This document shows positions 8,188-17,222 of a stretch of DNA of 64,000 nucleotides, in pieces. This DNA is from a virus. Where the stretch lies: IMG/VR virus record IMGVR_UViG_3300009130_000016, positions 18,902 through 82,901 of that record; one strand, given 5' to 3'. Every line of letters begins with the position of its first letter. Positions within the stretch are counted from its first letter, which is position 1. Under the pieces are notes generated by a model. That model did not search any database. It was given only the letters and a program-made list of their open reading frames with translations, and had not been told where the DNA came from. The translations under genes and the position numbers were made by a program.

Positions 8188-8931
8188 ATGGGAACTATAA
8201 AAAATCAATCAGATGGTTTAGATAAAAGCTTCGAAAACCACAACTACTTGCCACAAAAGCTACTTTTGGAAGATATTGACATGGGACTTTTTAATTATAT
8301 AAAAAGTCAAGGAATTTCTATGACCAATGAAAAAAAAGAGAATAGAAGAGTTCCAGTAATTTGGGCAACTCAAGAACTTTGGGCTGAAAGAAAGCAAAAC
8401 TTTCAATTCATGGAAAATGAAAATGGCGAAGAAATCGGAAGGCCATTTATTGCAATTTATAAAACAGGTGTAAGCGAAGGTACATCACCATTGAAATATA
8501 GCATTCCAGCTTTTAATAGATCGACTTTATCTGCAGGAGTTCATAAATTTAAATATGTAAAAGTGCCTGTTTTTGATGGAACGCTAAAGGGTTATACACT
8601 TTGGAAAGTTCCGCAGCCAGTTTACGTAGATGTTGACTATGAAATGATATTCGAAACAAGGTATCAAACACAAGTTAACCAGTTCATTGAAATGCTTAAC
8701 ATTGAGGCGTTTCCGTCTAGACAAGGTTACATGAGAGTGAATGGATATAGCATTCCTTCTATGATGGAGAATCCTAGTGAAACTAGTACGTTTGGAGACA
8801 TAAGTTCAGAGCAAATTTTTCAAATAACAGTACCATTAAAGGTATACGGAAAATTGGTTGATCCAAGTAAGTTTGAGGAAGTTCAAACAATAAATAAAAT
8901 TTCAATTAACATTTGTGAGAAAAAGGATTAG
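8188..8931 (+). CDS. gp15: Tail completion / sheath stabiliser, gp15-like
   Basis: 247 residues. Three blocks fit T4 gp15 in order: RRVPVIWATQELWAER (gp15: RVPITYASKEHF), PQPVYVDVDYEMIFETRYQTQVNQ (gp15: IKMIYELSIFTRYEDDMFQI), and IFQITVPLKVYGKLVDP (gp15: WSLTFEVNGWMYPP). gp15 caps the tail and joins it to the neck. The gene is the first of the rightward tail block leading to the sheath, an expected position. Confidence 0.75.
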   Translation: MGTIKNQSDGLDKSFENHNYLPQKLLLEDIDMGLFNYIKSQGISMTNEKKENRRVPVIWATQELWAERKQNFQFMENENGEEIGRPFIAIYKTGVSEGTSPLKYSIPAFNRSTLSAGVHKFKYVKVPVFDGTLKGYTLWKVPQPVYVDVDYEMIFETRYQTQVNQFIEMLNIEAFPSRQGYMRVNGYSIPSMMENPSETSTFGDISSEQIFQITVPLKVYGKLVDPSKFEEVQTINKISINICEKKD

Positions 8932-8947
8932 TTTTCAAAAAATTTAT

Positions 8948-8965
8948 CTATTTATTAGAAAACAA
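8948..8965 (+). promoter_or_regulatory. Late-promoter motif
   Basis: CTATTTATTAGAAAACAA, 25 bases before the start at 8973, the gene preceding the sheath gene. Confidence 0.6.
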
Positions 8966-8972
8966 GCAAGAA

Positions 8973-9356
8973 ATGAAGATAAAGAATAACAGAAACAACT
9001 TTGTTGTATTGCAAATAAAAGATGGAAGTAGAAAGATGATCCAAAAGTTTAATCCTTTGGAAGTTATCGAAATACCTTATTTATTTGACATGAAGCAAGT
9101 TGCTAATAAATTTCTTTTTAGTATTGGGAATTTATCTGTTGTAAAATCAAATGATGTTGCTTTAGAAAAAAAGGAATCAAAGACAAAAAAAACGACTGCA
9201 AAGAAAACTACTTCTAAGAAGAAAGTTGCTAAAAAGTCAAAAGTTGAGAAGGCTATTGAGAAAGCGGATGATTTTATGAATGGAGACGTTGAAGAGTCAG
9301 AAAAAGTTCAAAAAGCTAAATCAAACAAAAACAAAACAAAAAAAGAGGAAAAGTAA
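8973..9356 (+). CDS. Lys-rich protein preceding the sheath gene
   Basis: 127 residues. Residues 1-60 form a small folded part (NNFVVLQIKDGSRKMIQKFNPLEVIEIPY). The rest is a Lys/Thr/Glu-rich disordered tail (KKTTAKKTTSKKKVAKK). No family recognised. It has its own late-promoter motif and lies 13 bases upstream of the sheath gene, so it is probably a tail protein made with it. Confidence 0.65.
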   Translation: MKIKNNRNNFVVLQIKDGSRKMIQKFNPLEVIEIPYLFDMKQVANKFLFSIGNLSVVKSNDVALEKKESKTKKTTAKKTTSKKKVAKKSKVEKAIEKADDFMNGDVEESEKVQKAKSNKNKTKKEEK

Positions 9357-9369
9357 AAATTATTAAACT

Positions 9370-11751
9370 ATGGCAAGTAAATTTCTTTCACCTGGTGTGT
9401 TCACAAGAGAGCAAGATTTCACTATCTTTGCTTCTAGAGTAGGATTAACAAGACTAGGATTAGTTGGTTTAACTCAAAAGGGACCAGCATTTGAAACTGT
9501 AAAAATTGAATCAACAGACGATTACCTCTTAAGATTTGGTGGTACTGACACAGATATGGCATTACCATATGTGGCTCAAGCGTTTTTAGGTCAATCAAAC
9601 GAACTTAGTGTTACAAGAATATTAGGTGAAACTGGTTTCCAAAACTCTGGAGCTTGGTTGGTTGTTGCAGGGTCTGGTTCTGCACAGTCAGGAGCAACTT
9701 TAGCAGTATTGAGATCTAAGAGAAATCAGGTTTCTGGTGACTTCTATTTCAATCAAGAATCAGATGTAACTATTGGTGGTATAACATCTGCTTCTACAGC
9801 ATTAGATTCTTTCGTATTAAGTGCAACAACAGGACCACTTACAGCGGTTACAAATTCAGGGGTAACAGTTTCTTTAGATGAAACAAGTGTTGATTATATT
9901 GTAAAAAAATTAACTAAAAATCCAGAGATTGTAACTGGAGATTTAGATCTTTATGTTGAGAAGATTTATCCTCATTATTTGAGAGAAGCTTTCGCTAGAG
10001 GTGAAGTTTCTGATCTTGACCCACAATTAGTTTATGCAACTGATGCATCTTATACAGATTATAACGATAAATATTCAAACGCTGTAACTCCTTGGATTGT
10101 ATCAAGAGTTGTTGGTTCTGACGTAAAAAATTTATTCAGAATTCAAACTATTTCTGATGGTGATTCTGCAAACACTGAATTGAAATTCTCAATTCAAAAC
10201 ATTGATATTGTAAACCACAAGTTCGACCTTGTTGTTAGAAGGTTTAGTGACACAGATGCTACTGCAAATTCTACTGCTGTAGAAATATTTGCTAATTTGA
10301 GCATGGATGAAACTGATCAAAACTTTATCGGTAAAGCTATTGGTACAACAGATGAGTCTTATCCAAGAAGATCAAGATTTATTACAGTTGATATTTCTGA
10401 GTCTTACCCAGATGGTTCTGTTCCTGCAGGATTCAGAGGATATGATTTAAGAGACAATGGTGTGTCTGGGACTACTGCTCCAGGTGTTTATTATAAAACA
10501 ACTTATTTATCAGGTGATTCTTCTTTCAGAACTTACTTGGGTATTTCTGAATTAGCATACACAAGCTTAACTTCTGACCAAATTTCTTTCAGAAATGCGG
10601 TAAAAACTGTTGAGTCTGACATATTTGCTTACAATGGTGGTGTTTCTACTGGAACAACTACTACTAAAGGATTCCATATGGAGAACACAGCTGATTCTAA
10701 CTTGTTTGATTCAGGTGATAAAGACTCTTTAACAGGATATACAAATGCAGCAGGGACTCTTATCGACAGAGGGTTGCTTAAATTCACACTTGCACCAGCT
10801 GGCGGATTTGACGGATTTGATAAATACGCAACATTCGCTGATCCATACGAAATGTTCACTGATGCATATGTTGATAACGTATCTCAATTTAAGAAAGCTA
10901 TTTATACTTTCGAAAATAGAGAAGAAGTAGATATTAATTTATTTGCAACTCCAGGTATTAATTTTAGGAACAACTTATCAATTGTTAAATATGCATTGGA
11001 ATTAGTTGAAACTAGAGCGGATTCACTTTATGTGATTGATGCACCGAGAATTACAGTTGGTACTAACAAAGGTACTCCTGAGGAAGTTGTTTCTATTTTA
11101 GAATCTACTGGACTTGATTCAAGTTATGCTTGTACATACTGGCCATGGATCCAAATGGAAGATGTAAGTAACTCTAAGTATACTTGGCAATCACCGACTG
11201 TTATGGCTGTTGAAGCAATGGCGTTTACTGATAATGTAAGTAACCCATGGTATGCACCAGCAGGTATAAATAGAGGTAAAGCTAACACTACAATTAAGAG
11301 AGCTGATATTAAATTAAAAGAATCTCATAGAGATACTCTTTATCAAGGTAGAATTAACCCAATTGCCACATTCATACAAGAAGGTGTTGTAATTTGGGGA
11401 CAAAAAACTTTACAAGTTGATGCATCTGCACTTGATAGAATTAATGTTAGAAGATTGTTACTACAAGTAAGAAGGTTAATCGCAGCAGCTTCGTTGACAT
11501 TGTTATTCGAACAAAACGATCAAACTCTTAGAGATCAATTCTTATCAAGAGTTGAACCGATCTTATTGAACATTCAAAACAGAAGAGGCCTTACGGCATT
11601 TAAAGTTGTAATGGATGACAGTAACAACAATGAAACTGTGGATAGAAATACATTAGTTGGTAAGATTCAATTGAAGCCTACACCGACTGCTGAATATGTT
11701 GATTTAGAATTCCAAGTATTACCTGCAGGTGCTAACTTCGAGGATTTTTAA
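9370..11751 (+). CDS. gp18: Contractile tail sheath, gp18-like
   Basis: 793 residues, somewhat longer than T4 gp18 (659). The N-terminus LSPGVFTREQDFT plus GLVGLTQKGPAFETV is the sheath signature. The C-terminal region (about residues 600-793) has KTLQVDASALDRINVRRLL, LLFEQND and PTAEYVDLEFQVLPAG, matching the conserved domain that links sheath subunits and ends in the swapped strand. The central 150-500 insertion is variable, as in other sheaths. The product polymerises around the tube and contracts on infection. A strong terminator follows. Confidence 0.95.
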   Translation: MASKFLSPGVFTREQDFTIFASRVGLTRLGLVGLTQKGPAFETVKIESTDDYLLRFGGTDTDMALPYVAQAFLGQSNELSVTRILGETGFQNSGAWLVVAGSGSAQSGATLAVLRSKRNQVSGDFYFNQESDVTIGGITSASTALDSFVLSATTGPLTAVTNSGVTVSLDETSVDYIVKKLTKNPEIVTGDLDLYVEKIYPHYLREAFARGEVSDLDPQLVYATDASYTDYNDKYSNAVTPWIVSRVVGSDVKNLFRIQTISDGDSANTELKFSIQNIDIVNHKFDLVVRRFSDTDATANSTAVEIFANLSMDETDQNFIGKAIGTTDESYPRRSRFITVDISESYPDGSVPAGFRGYDLRDNGVSGTTAPGVYYKTTYLSGDSSFRTYLGISELAYTSLTSDQISFRNAVKTVESDIFAYNGGVSTGTTTTKGFHMENTADSNLFDSGDKDSLTGYTNAAGTLIDRGLLKFTLAPAGGFDGFDKYATFADPYEMFTDAYVDNVSQFKKAIYTFENREEVDINLFATPGINFRNNLSIVKYALELVETRADSLYVIDAPRITVGTNKGTPEEVVSILESTGLDSSYACTYWPWIQMEDVSNSKYTWQSPTVMAVEAMAFTDNVSNPWYAPAGINRGKANTTIKRADIKLKESHRDTLYQGRINPIATFIQEGVVIWGQKTLQVDASALDRINVRRLLLQVRRLIAAASLTLLFEQNDQTLRDQFLSRVEPILLNIQNRRGLTAFKVVMDDSNNNETVDRNTLVGKIQLKPTPTAEYVDLEFQVLPAGANFEDF

Positions 11752-11770
11752 CAGATCCTAATAAAAGATA

Positions 11771-11807
11771 AAAAAGAGAGCTTAAAAAAGCTCTCTTTTT
11801 TTTTTGC
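11771..11807 (+). terminator. Strong terminator after sheath gene
   Basis: AAAAAGAGAGCTT (11771-11783), loop AAAA, then the exact complement (11788-11800), followed by about 10 T in all. Confidence 0.92.
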
Positions 11808-11954
11808 CCTAATAAATTTACGGCAACTATACTACAATTAGGTAGTGGGTTTGTTGATGAAAATATTTTTGTTTGTCAGGAGATGTAATTAATTCTGGAA
11901 GTTATTAAAAACATATGTTTATATAAAAAGGAATAGTTTTTTATGTTTGTTTGT

Positions 11955-11971
11955 ATATTTATAAATAAAGA
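11955..11971 (+). promoter_or_regulatory. Late-promoter motif
   Basis: ATATTTATAAATAAAGA, 26 bases before the start at 11981. Confidence 0.65.
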
Positions 11972-11980
11972 AGTAAAGCT

Positions 11981-12343
11981 ATGCCTTTAGATAAAAAGAA
12001 AGTTACAATAAAAAGAAATGATACGTTGCCATCTTTGATGGTTAACGTAATAGATAGGGGTTGTCTTTATGAAAAAAAGCCATTTCATTTAAGTGGTGTT
12101 ACGGCAGTTACTTTTTCAATGTTGAATACAGATTGCGATTATCATAAAATATCACAAAAGACAGCGTTTGTTTTTTGTTACTCTGGTGGGACATTGCAAT
12201 ATAATTGGTCGTCAGAAGACACAAATGAATCAGGTAATTACCTTGGTGAATTTGAATTAAATTTCATAGGTGGAGGAAAAATGTCTGTTCCGCAAATTGG
12301 GGGAATAAATATACAAATTGTAGATGATATTAATGTGGGTTAA
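11981..12343 (+). CDS. Small beta-rich protein, possible baseplate/fibre component
   Basis: 120 residues. The layout (TIKRNDTLPSLMVNVIDRG, then GVTAVTFSMLNTD, then SGNYLGEFEL) resembles N-terminal domains of baseplate upper/fibre-attachment proteins (BppU-like) that begin with a short Ig-like beta sandwich. A protein of similar style is encoded at 15009. The match is to general pattern only. Its stop overlaps the stop of the convergent minus-strand gene within a TTAA. Confidence 0.5.
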   Translation: MPLDKKKVTIKRNDTLPSLMVNVIDRGCLYEKKPFHLSGVTAVTFSMLNTDCDYHKISQKTAFVFCYSGGTLQYNWSSEDTNESGNYLGEFELNFIGGGKMSVPQIGGINIQIVDDINVG

Positions 12344-12705
12344 CCAATTTCTATATCTATATTGTTATTGAGTATTTCAATTTCTATTTGTTCTCCTATT
12401 ACATTTGGGTTTACCATAAATCTTGTAGGCAATCTTTTTTCTGGGGCACCAGGCACATATGAAACAAACCAGTTTAGTTCATATGTTATGTCTGCTGCAT
12501 ATAAAGTTGGGTCTAAGTTAACATAGTATATTCCTAAAGATTCTGGGATAGGTTGTAAAAAATTTTCTACAAAAGCAGATCCTGTTCCTGCAATAGTTTT
12601 TGTCGAAGCACTTATAGTGTTTGCACTTATAAGTGCTTGAGTAGTGCTTCCGCTTCCATTGGAGCTAAAGCAATGAATTTGTCTATATAATCTTATTTCT
12701 CCCAT
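12340..12705 (-). CDS. Hypothetical virion protein
   Basis: 121 residues from the ATG at 12705 (MGEIRLYRQIHCF). A Met at 12726 is in frame but lies within the terminator of the upstream tube gene, so the later start is preferred. Ser/Thr/Ala-rich N-terminal part, strand-rich C-terminal part (YELNWFVSYVPG). No family recognised. It is on the same strand as the tail tube gene and downstream of it. Confidence 0.55.
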   Translation of the reverse strand: MGEIRLYRQIHCFSSNGSGSTTQALISANTISASTKTIAGTGSAFVENFLQPIPESLGIYYVNLDPTLYAADITYELNWFVSYVPGAPEKRLPTRFMVNPNVIGEQIEIEILNNNIDIEIG

Positions 12706-12711
12706 AATAAA

Positions 12712-12755
12712 AAAAGGTTTTCCCAAAAGAATAAATTCAGATGGGAAAACCTTTT
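12712..12755 (-). terminator. Terminator after tail tube gene
   Basis: A perfect 14-bp stem (AAAAGGTTTTCCCA with its complement, 12712-12725 and 12742-12755) with a 16-base loop. On the minus strand a run of seven T follows the stem. Confidence 0.85.
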
Positions 12756-12771
12756 AAATTTTAAACAATAA

Positions 12772-13260
12772 TTAAGCTGCTAATAAGCACTTGTCCATTT
12801 GAACATTGATTGTAATATCAGCTAACGCATCATCACTGTGATCAAATCCACCGAAGTCGATGTTTGTGATCATAGATCCAACAAGAGTCCATTTTTCAAC
12901 TTCAATACCAGTTGGGTCTAAAGCTTTAAGTACAAGGTTTTTCTTGTATCCAACTGCGTATCCCATACGTCCAGTAGCTGTTTCGAAATGAAGTCTTACC
13001 CATTCCATAAGTTTTTGTGTACCTGATGGCCCGATGACATCGATAAATGAGATATCGATTGCTTGCCACACAGATCTACCTGCAACCCAAGTGCTTGAGT
13101 TCATATATGGAATTTCTGTAGCGTTAATAGCTAATTTAGGTTTACCTGAAGTTTGAACAATGAAAGAATCTATTCCTAATTCCGTTGGGAATTCAAGAAC
13201 AAATCTATTCTTTCTTTTCGGTTCCTGCTCAATCGGAACTGGTCTATACATATCTGCCAT
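12772..13260 (-). CDS. gp19: Tail tube protein, gp19-like
   Basis: 162 residues, the same size as T4 gp19 (163). Family features: start with NRFVLEFP, a central WQAIDISFIDVIGPSGTQKLMEWVRLHFE, then YKKNLVLKALDPTGIEVEKW and a closing FGGFDHSDDALADITINVQMD, the pattern of gp19/Hcp-type tube rings. It should stack into hexameric rings inside the sheath. It is transcribed opposite to the sheath gene, unusual among T4 relatives. A late-promoter motif lies upstream on the minus strand and a terminator downstream, so it is a self-contained unit. Confidence 0.9.
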   Translation of the reverse strand: MADMYRPVPIEQEPKRKNRFVLEFPTELGIDSFIVQTSGKPKLAINATEIPYMNSSTWVAGRSVWQAIDISFIDVIGPSGTQKLMEWVRLHFETATGRMGYAVGYKKNLVLKALDPTGIEVEKWTLVGSMITNIDFGGFDHSDDALADITINVQMDKCLLAA

Positions 13261-13294
13261 AGTTCTCCGTTTTTTGTTGTTTGTATTACTTTTA

Positions 13295-13311
13295 GTTTTG
13301 TTTATAAATAT
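13295..13311 (-). promoter_or_regulatory. Late-promoter motif (minus strand)
   Basis: Read on the minus strand: ATATTTATAAACAAAAC, 51 bases before the tube start at 13260. It shows that the motif follows gene direction. Confidence 0.65.
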
Positions 13312-13418
13312 GAGAAAAAAATTTTTATAAACATTTTTTAATAATATTTATATGAAGAGATATATATCTTAATTCATCTATTTTTAGAGTGAATTTGTTA
13401 TAACTAAAGTTTTGTTTC

Positions 13419-13847
13419 ATGAGTGGTAAATATATATTCCCAAGTTTTTTTGGTAATTTTCTTCCTTTGTCTGGTGGTACAGTAACTGGCGATTCTGTTT
13501 TTACAGAAAAATTAAGTGCAGATACGATAACTACTGAAAACTTGACTGTTAAGTCAGGAACTGTATCTTCCTCAAATGTATATGAAACGAATGAGCTTAC
13601 TTTTGTTAATACAACAGGTGATTATTTTGGCAAGCTATCAACACCAAGGACAGGAACTCTAACTTTAGATATATCAAGTGCCGTAACAGGTGGTAATGTT
13701 ATTGTATATTATCAAAATGAAACTTTAGATTTACCTTTTACACCTATAAATGTGCCTGATTTTTCACCAAATCAATTATGTAAATTGTACATAGAAAGAG
13801 ATGTAGACAACAATTATACTGTAAACGTAATAGCGGTTACTGTTTAA
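13419..13847 (+). CDS. Short tail-fibre-like protein
   Basis: 142 residues. The N-terminal part has NFLPLSGGTVTGDSVFTEKL, the PLSGGTxTG motif found in many tail fibre and tip proteins, followed by Thr/Ser-rich repeats (ADTITTENLTVKSGTVSS) typical of beta-helical fibre shafts. The C-terminal part is beta-rich. Probable fibre or tip accessory. It is short, so it may be a fragment of a longer ancestral fibre or a separate attachment subunit. Confidence 0.55.
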   Translation: MSGKYIFPSFFGNFLPLSGGTVTGDSVFTEKLSADTITTENLTVKSGTVSSSNVYETNELTFVNTTGDYFGKLSTPRTGTLTLDISSAVTGGNVIVYYQNETLDLPFTPINVPDFSPNQLCKLYIERDVDNNYTVNVIAVTV

Positions 13848-14029
13848 TATATAAAATTTAGATAATATAATTAGTTATTATCTGTCGTTGTATAGAGGTG
13901 TATTTACAGATGGGGTATGTGTACTAACAGTGTATGTAGAAACAAAATGATCAAGGTTATTAGATATACAGAAAGTGTTTGTAATAACGGGTACACTATA
14001 ATTGGGTTAGTTTTTTAATAAGTTTTAGG
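13848..14029 (+). other. Non-coding spacer before patatin gene
   Basis: No gene seen. One weak hairpin (AGATAATA at 13860-13867 with TATTATCT at 13876-13883) without a clear T run. Otherwise AT-rich. Confidence 0.4.
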
Positions 14030-14046
14030 ATATTTATAAATAAAAC
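14030..14046 (+). promoter_or_regulatory. Late-promoter motif
   Basis: ATATTTATAAATAAAAC, 21 bases before the patatin-like gene start at 14051. Confidence 0.7.
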
Positions 14047-14050
14047 CAAA

Positions 14051-15007
14051 ATGAATAAGAAAAAAGCTTTAGTAATATCAGGTGGAGGTGCCTTTGGGGC
14101 TTGGGGAGGAGGAACTATACAAGGTATAACAGAATGTACTGGAAAAGAGTATGATATGGTAGTAGGTGCATCTACTGGAAGCCTTTTATCGCCACTTGTA
14201 GCTATTGGTAAGTTTGAAAAACTTAAAGAAGCTTATACAAGTGTTAATCAAGATAGTATTTTTGATGTTAACCCATTTAATAAAAAAGGTGAAATAAAAT
14301 TAACCAATGCAATTTGGAGAGTTTTAGTAGCTAATCCAATAAGTGGTATTTTTAAAAAGAAACACAAACCAACTTTTGGAGAGTCAAATGAATTGAGAAA
14401 AACAATAAAAAGTTTTTTCACAATTGAAGATTTCGAAAAATTAAAAAACAGTGGGAAAGAAATTATAGCTGCTGTTGTAAACTTAAACACAGAGTTAGCT
14501 GAAATGAAGTCTTCAGATGATTTTGGATACGAAGATTTCGTGGATTGGATTTGGATCTCTGCAAATGCACCATTATTCATGTCTCTTGTAACTAAAAATG
14601 GATGTGAGTATGTTGATGGAGGCATTGTTGAGCATGTGCCGATTCAAGAGGCTATCAATAAAGGGGCGACTGAAATTGATGTCATAATTCACAGAACTGA
14701 ATTTTCAACTCCAAACAAAAACTATGTATCTAAAAACATTCTTGATATGTTTATGAAAATAGTAAACGTAATGCACAAAGAGGTTTCAAATGATGATGTA
14801 GCAATTTCTAAATTAATGGCTTTTGATGAAGATGTTACAATTACATATCATTACACACCATATAAGTTATCGGATAACTCATTAATGTTTGACAAGCAAA
14901 CAATGACTGAGTGGTGGGATCTTGGATATAAAGGTATCAAAGAAAGCATTTGTAAGAAAAAGGTTGTAAAGTTATCAAAAGACGGTTCAACTAAAAAAAT
15001 AAAATAA
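14051..15007 (+). CDS. Patatin-like phospholipase
   Basis: 318 residues. The three hallmarks of patatin lipases are present: an oxyanion loop GGGAFGAWGGG (residues 11-21), the nucleophile elbow GASTG (about residues 39-43, Ser as nucleophile), and the dyad motif DGG (about residue 190, VDGGIVEHVP). Such enzymes hydrolyse acyl chains of membrane lipids. There is no signal peptide, so it would act in the cytoplasm or be carried in the virion. It has its own late-promoter motif and lies among tail genes, which favours late synthesis. Possible roles are membrane breach on entry or host membrane damage at lysis; neither is shown. Confidence 0.88.
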   Translation: MNKKKALVISGGGAFGAWGGGTIQGITECTGKEYDMVVGASTGSLLSPLVAIGKFEKLKEAYTSVNQDSIFDVNPFNKKGEIKLTNAIWRVLVANPISGIFKKKHKPTFGESNELRKTIKSFFTIEDFEKLKNSGKEIIAAVVNLNTELAEMKSSDDFGYEDFVDWIWISANAPLFMSLVTKNGCEYVDGGIVEHVPIQEAINKGATEIDVIIHRTEFSTPNKNYVSKNILDMFMKIVNVMHKEVSNDDVAISKLMAFDEDVTITYHYTPYKLSDNSLMFDKQTMTEWWDLGYKGIKESICKKKVVKLSKDGSTKKIK

Positions 15008-15008
15008 T

Positions 15009-15323
15009 ATGTCAATAAGAATAGGTACAGGTCAAACAGTGTATGATATTATCATGTCTGTTGACAGTAATAACATACCAGTTACAGGGGTAACCTTTTC
15101 TTCTGTAGTTCATAAAGATGGTTCGGTTTATACAGGTGTTACAGCAAGCACAGTTATAGCGGATAATGTTACAGGTGCCTATACAGGCAGTTGGTCTGCA
15201 GATACGACAGGTGTATATCAAATATTGTATACAAACAATGTTACTAACGTATTATTTATAACTGATTCATACCAAGTATTGAGTGATGATGAACTTAGTA
15301 CAAACGTTTACATAGGGCTATAA
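15009..15323 (+). CDS. Small beta-rich baseplate/fibre-like protein
   Basis: 104 residues, starting one base after the patatin stop. GQTVYDIIMSVDSNNIPVTGVTF, SVVHKDGS, then GAYTGSWSADTTGVYQILY: an Ig-like domain pattern common in phage baseplate and fibre proteins (a change described over time or property, with G.Y...W). Comparable in style to the product at 11981. Close spacing suggests co-expression with patatin. Confidence 0.5.
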   Translation: MSIRIGTGQTVYDIIMSVDSNNIPVTGVTFSSVVHKDGSVYTGVTASTVIADNVTGAYTGSWSADTTGVYQILYTNNVTNVLFITDSYQVLSDDELSTNVYIGL

Positions 15324-15356
15324 TACACTTATGGCTTTTTTTTCATAAAAAACGCA

Positions 15357-15373
15357 CTATTTATCTATATAAC
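15357..15373 (+). promoter_or_regulatory. Late-promoter motif
   Basis: CTATTTATCTATATAAC, 31 bases before the terminase start at 15388. Confidence 0.5.
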
Positions 15374-15387
15374 AAACATTTATAGAT

Positions 15388-17157
15388 ATGACTGTTGCAG
15401 AGAAAAAAGAAGAGTTAATTAAATGTATGGTTAATCCACAATACTATTTGGATCACTATGCACACGCATTTAATGCTAAGACTCAAAAAGTGTCTCAGCT
15501 AGAATGCTTTGACTACCAAGTCGATGCTATAAAGAATTTCCACAAGCACATGAATAACATTGTGCTTAAATCTAGGCAAACAGGTTTTTCGGTAATAACA
15601 GCAGCTTACATAGCTTGGAGGTTATTATTTATGTCTGATGAAAAAATACTAATCATTGCCAATGATTTTAACGGAGCAAAAAGACTCCTTAAAACGGTTA
15701 AAGACTATGTTGATAATACTCCGAAATGGCTTCTTCCAGAAAGTGTTGTAAAAAACAACGAGAGTTATTTGGAATTTTCTAACAACTCATTTGTAAAAGC
15801 TTTGGCATGTTCTGCTCAAGCAGGTCGTGGGGAATCTTTGACATTGTTGGTTTTGGATGAGGTTGCATTTATCGAGAATGCAGATGATATTAAGGCTGGT
15901 GCATTAATGGCTGTGTCTCAAACGAAAGGTAAGACGATTATGATTTCCACTCCAAATGGTACAAACAATTTGTATTATGAGACTTGGAAAAATGCAGTTA
16001 AGGGAGAGAATAACTTTAATAAGCAAATTGTTCATTGGAAAGATAATCCGTTGTCGAACCCAGGCTTGGAAGTTAGAGTTGATCCAGAAAATGGGCAAGA
16101 TTATTTTTGGTCACCATGGTATCAAGAGCAATGTGATAGACTTGCACAAGACAAAGTTAAGATTGCACAGGAGTTAGACCTTTCATTCGAATCTTCTAAA
16201 TACCTTGCTGTTGATGTAAATATTGTCAACAAGTACAAGAAGGATGTTGAAGAAGCTAGGGTTGATTGCTACTTCGATTACACCAAATATAACAATAAGG
16301 AATTAGAATTTAAGTCAGATCCATTTGTAAAAGAGAAGACGGCCTTCTGGGTTTACGAGAAACCGATTGAGGGTAACAAATATATATTGGCTGCGGATGT
16401 TGCTCGTGGAGATGGTAAGGATTATTCTACCATACAAATTATAGATGCAGTGAATTTGAGACAAGTTGCAGAGTTTCAATCTAAGATAACATCTGATAAG
16501 TTTGCTGAGGTAATACTTCCAGCTGCAATTCTTTACAACAATGCTTATGTAGCAATCGAGGCCAACAATATGGGCCTAACAACATGTTATTATTTGCACA
16601 AGACACACAAATACAAGAATGTGCATAAATCTAAAACTATTCAACAGATGCAAGGAGGTCCTCGTGACAAAAGGTGGTCGGTTGATGAAGGAGATGAAAT
16701 ACCAGGATTCCAAACAACAAGTAAAACAAGGCCTTTCTTGGTGGATTCACTTAGAAAGTACATGAGAGAAAAAGAGGTTGTGATCAGGTCTCCAAGGATC
16801 ATGTCTGAGTTTGAAACTTTTGTAATAAAGCCAAATGGTAAAGCTGAACATGAGAAAGGTGCTAACGATGACCTTATTATTGCTTTTGCGATTGCTTTGT
16901 TTATTAGGGATTCAGAATGGGAGAGAGTAAATAGAGGGCTTAATATGTATAAGTCGATGTTAGGAGCGTGGTCATCTAGTAAAGTTGAATACAGAGGTAA
17001 GGAGAGTGTTATTCAAAAGGCTTCTGATATGAATAAAATAAAAAAATTCGAAGAAACAGAAAGGGCAGGGTACATGCCCATTATACACGGTAATGATTTA
17101 AAGCCAGGCCAGAGCGACACAAGTGGTGATGACGATTTAAGTTGGCTTTATGATTAA
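15388..17157 (+). CDS. gp17: Terminase large subunit, gp17-like
   Basis: 589 residues, close to T4 gp17 (610). ATPase domain: Walker A-like KSRQTGFS (residues 61-68) and Walker B LLVLDEVAF (about 151-159) with coupling motif ISTPNG (about 188). Nuclease domain with the RNase H-like acidic residues: ADVARGDGKD (about 336), AIEANN (about 389) and NDDLIIAFA (about 492). It should cut concatemers and power DNA packaging through the portal, whose gene follows. No separate small terminase was recognised in the window. Confidence 0.95.
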   Translation: MTVAEKKEELIKCMVNPQYYLDHYAHAFNAKTQKVSQLECFDYQVDAIKNFHKHMNNIVLKSRQTGFSVITAAYIAWRLLFMSDEKILIIANDFNGAKRLLKTVKDYVDNTPKWLLPESVVKNNESYLEFSNNSFVKALACSAQAGRGESLTLLVLDEVAFIENADDIKAGALMAVSQTKGKTIMISTPNGTNNLYYETWKNAVKGENNFNKQIVHWKDNPLSNPGLEVRVDPENGQDYFWSPWYQEQCDRLAQDKVKIAQELDLSFESSKYLAVDVNIVNKYKKDVEEARVDCYFDYTKYNNKELEFKSDPFVKEKTAFWVYEKPIEGNKYILAADVARGDGKDYSTIQIIDAVNLRQVAEFQSKITSDKFAEVILPAAILYNNAYVAIEANNMGLTTCYYLHKTHKYKNVHKSKTIQQMQGGPRDKRWSVDEGDEIPGFQTTSKTRPFLVDSLRKYMREKEVVIRSPRIMSEFETFVIKPNGKAEHEKGANDDLIIAFAIALFIRDSEWERVNRGLNMYKSMLGAWSSSKVEYRGKESVIQKASDMNKIKKFEETERAGYMPIIHGNDLKPGQSDTSGDDDLSWLYD

Positions 17158-17164
17158 GTATTTA

Positions 17165-17181
17165 CTATTTAAAATAGATTA
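17165..17181 (+). promoter_or_regulatory. Variant late-promoter motif before portal gene
   Basis: CTATTTAAAATAGATTA resembles the phage motif with TTTAAA in place of TTTATA, like the capsid site. 58 bases before the start at 17223. Confidence 0.35.
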
Positions 17182-17222
17182 ATTACATTTTAAAAATAAG
17201 GTTTTTGGACCAAGATAAATAA

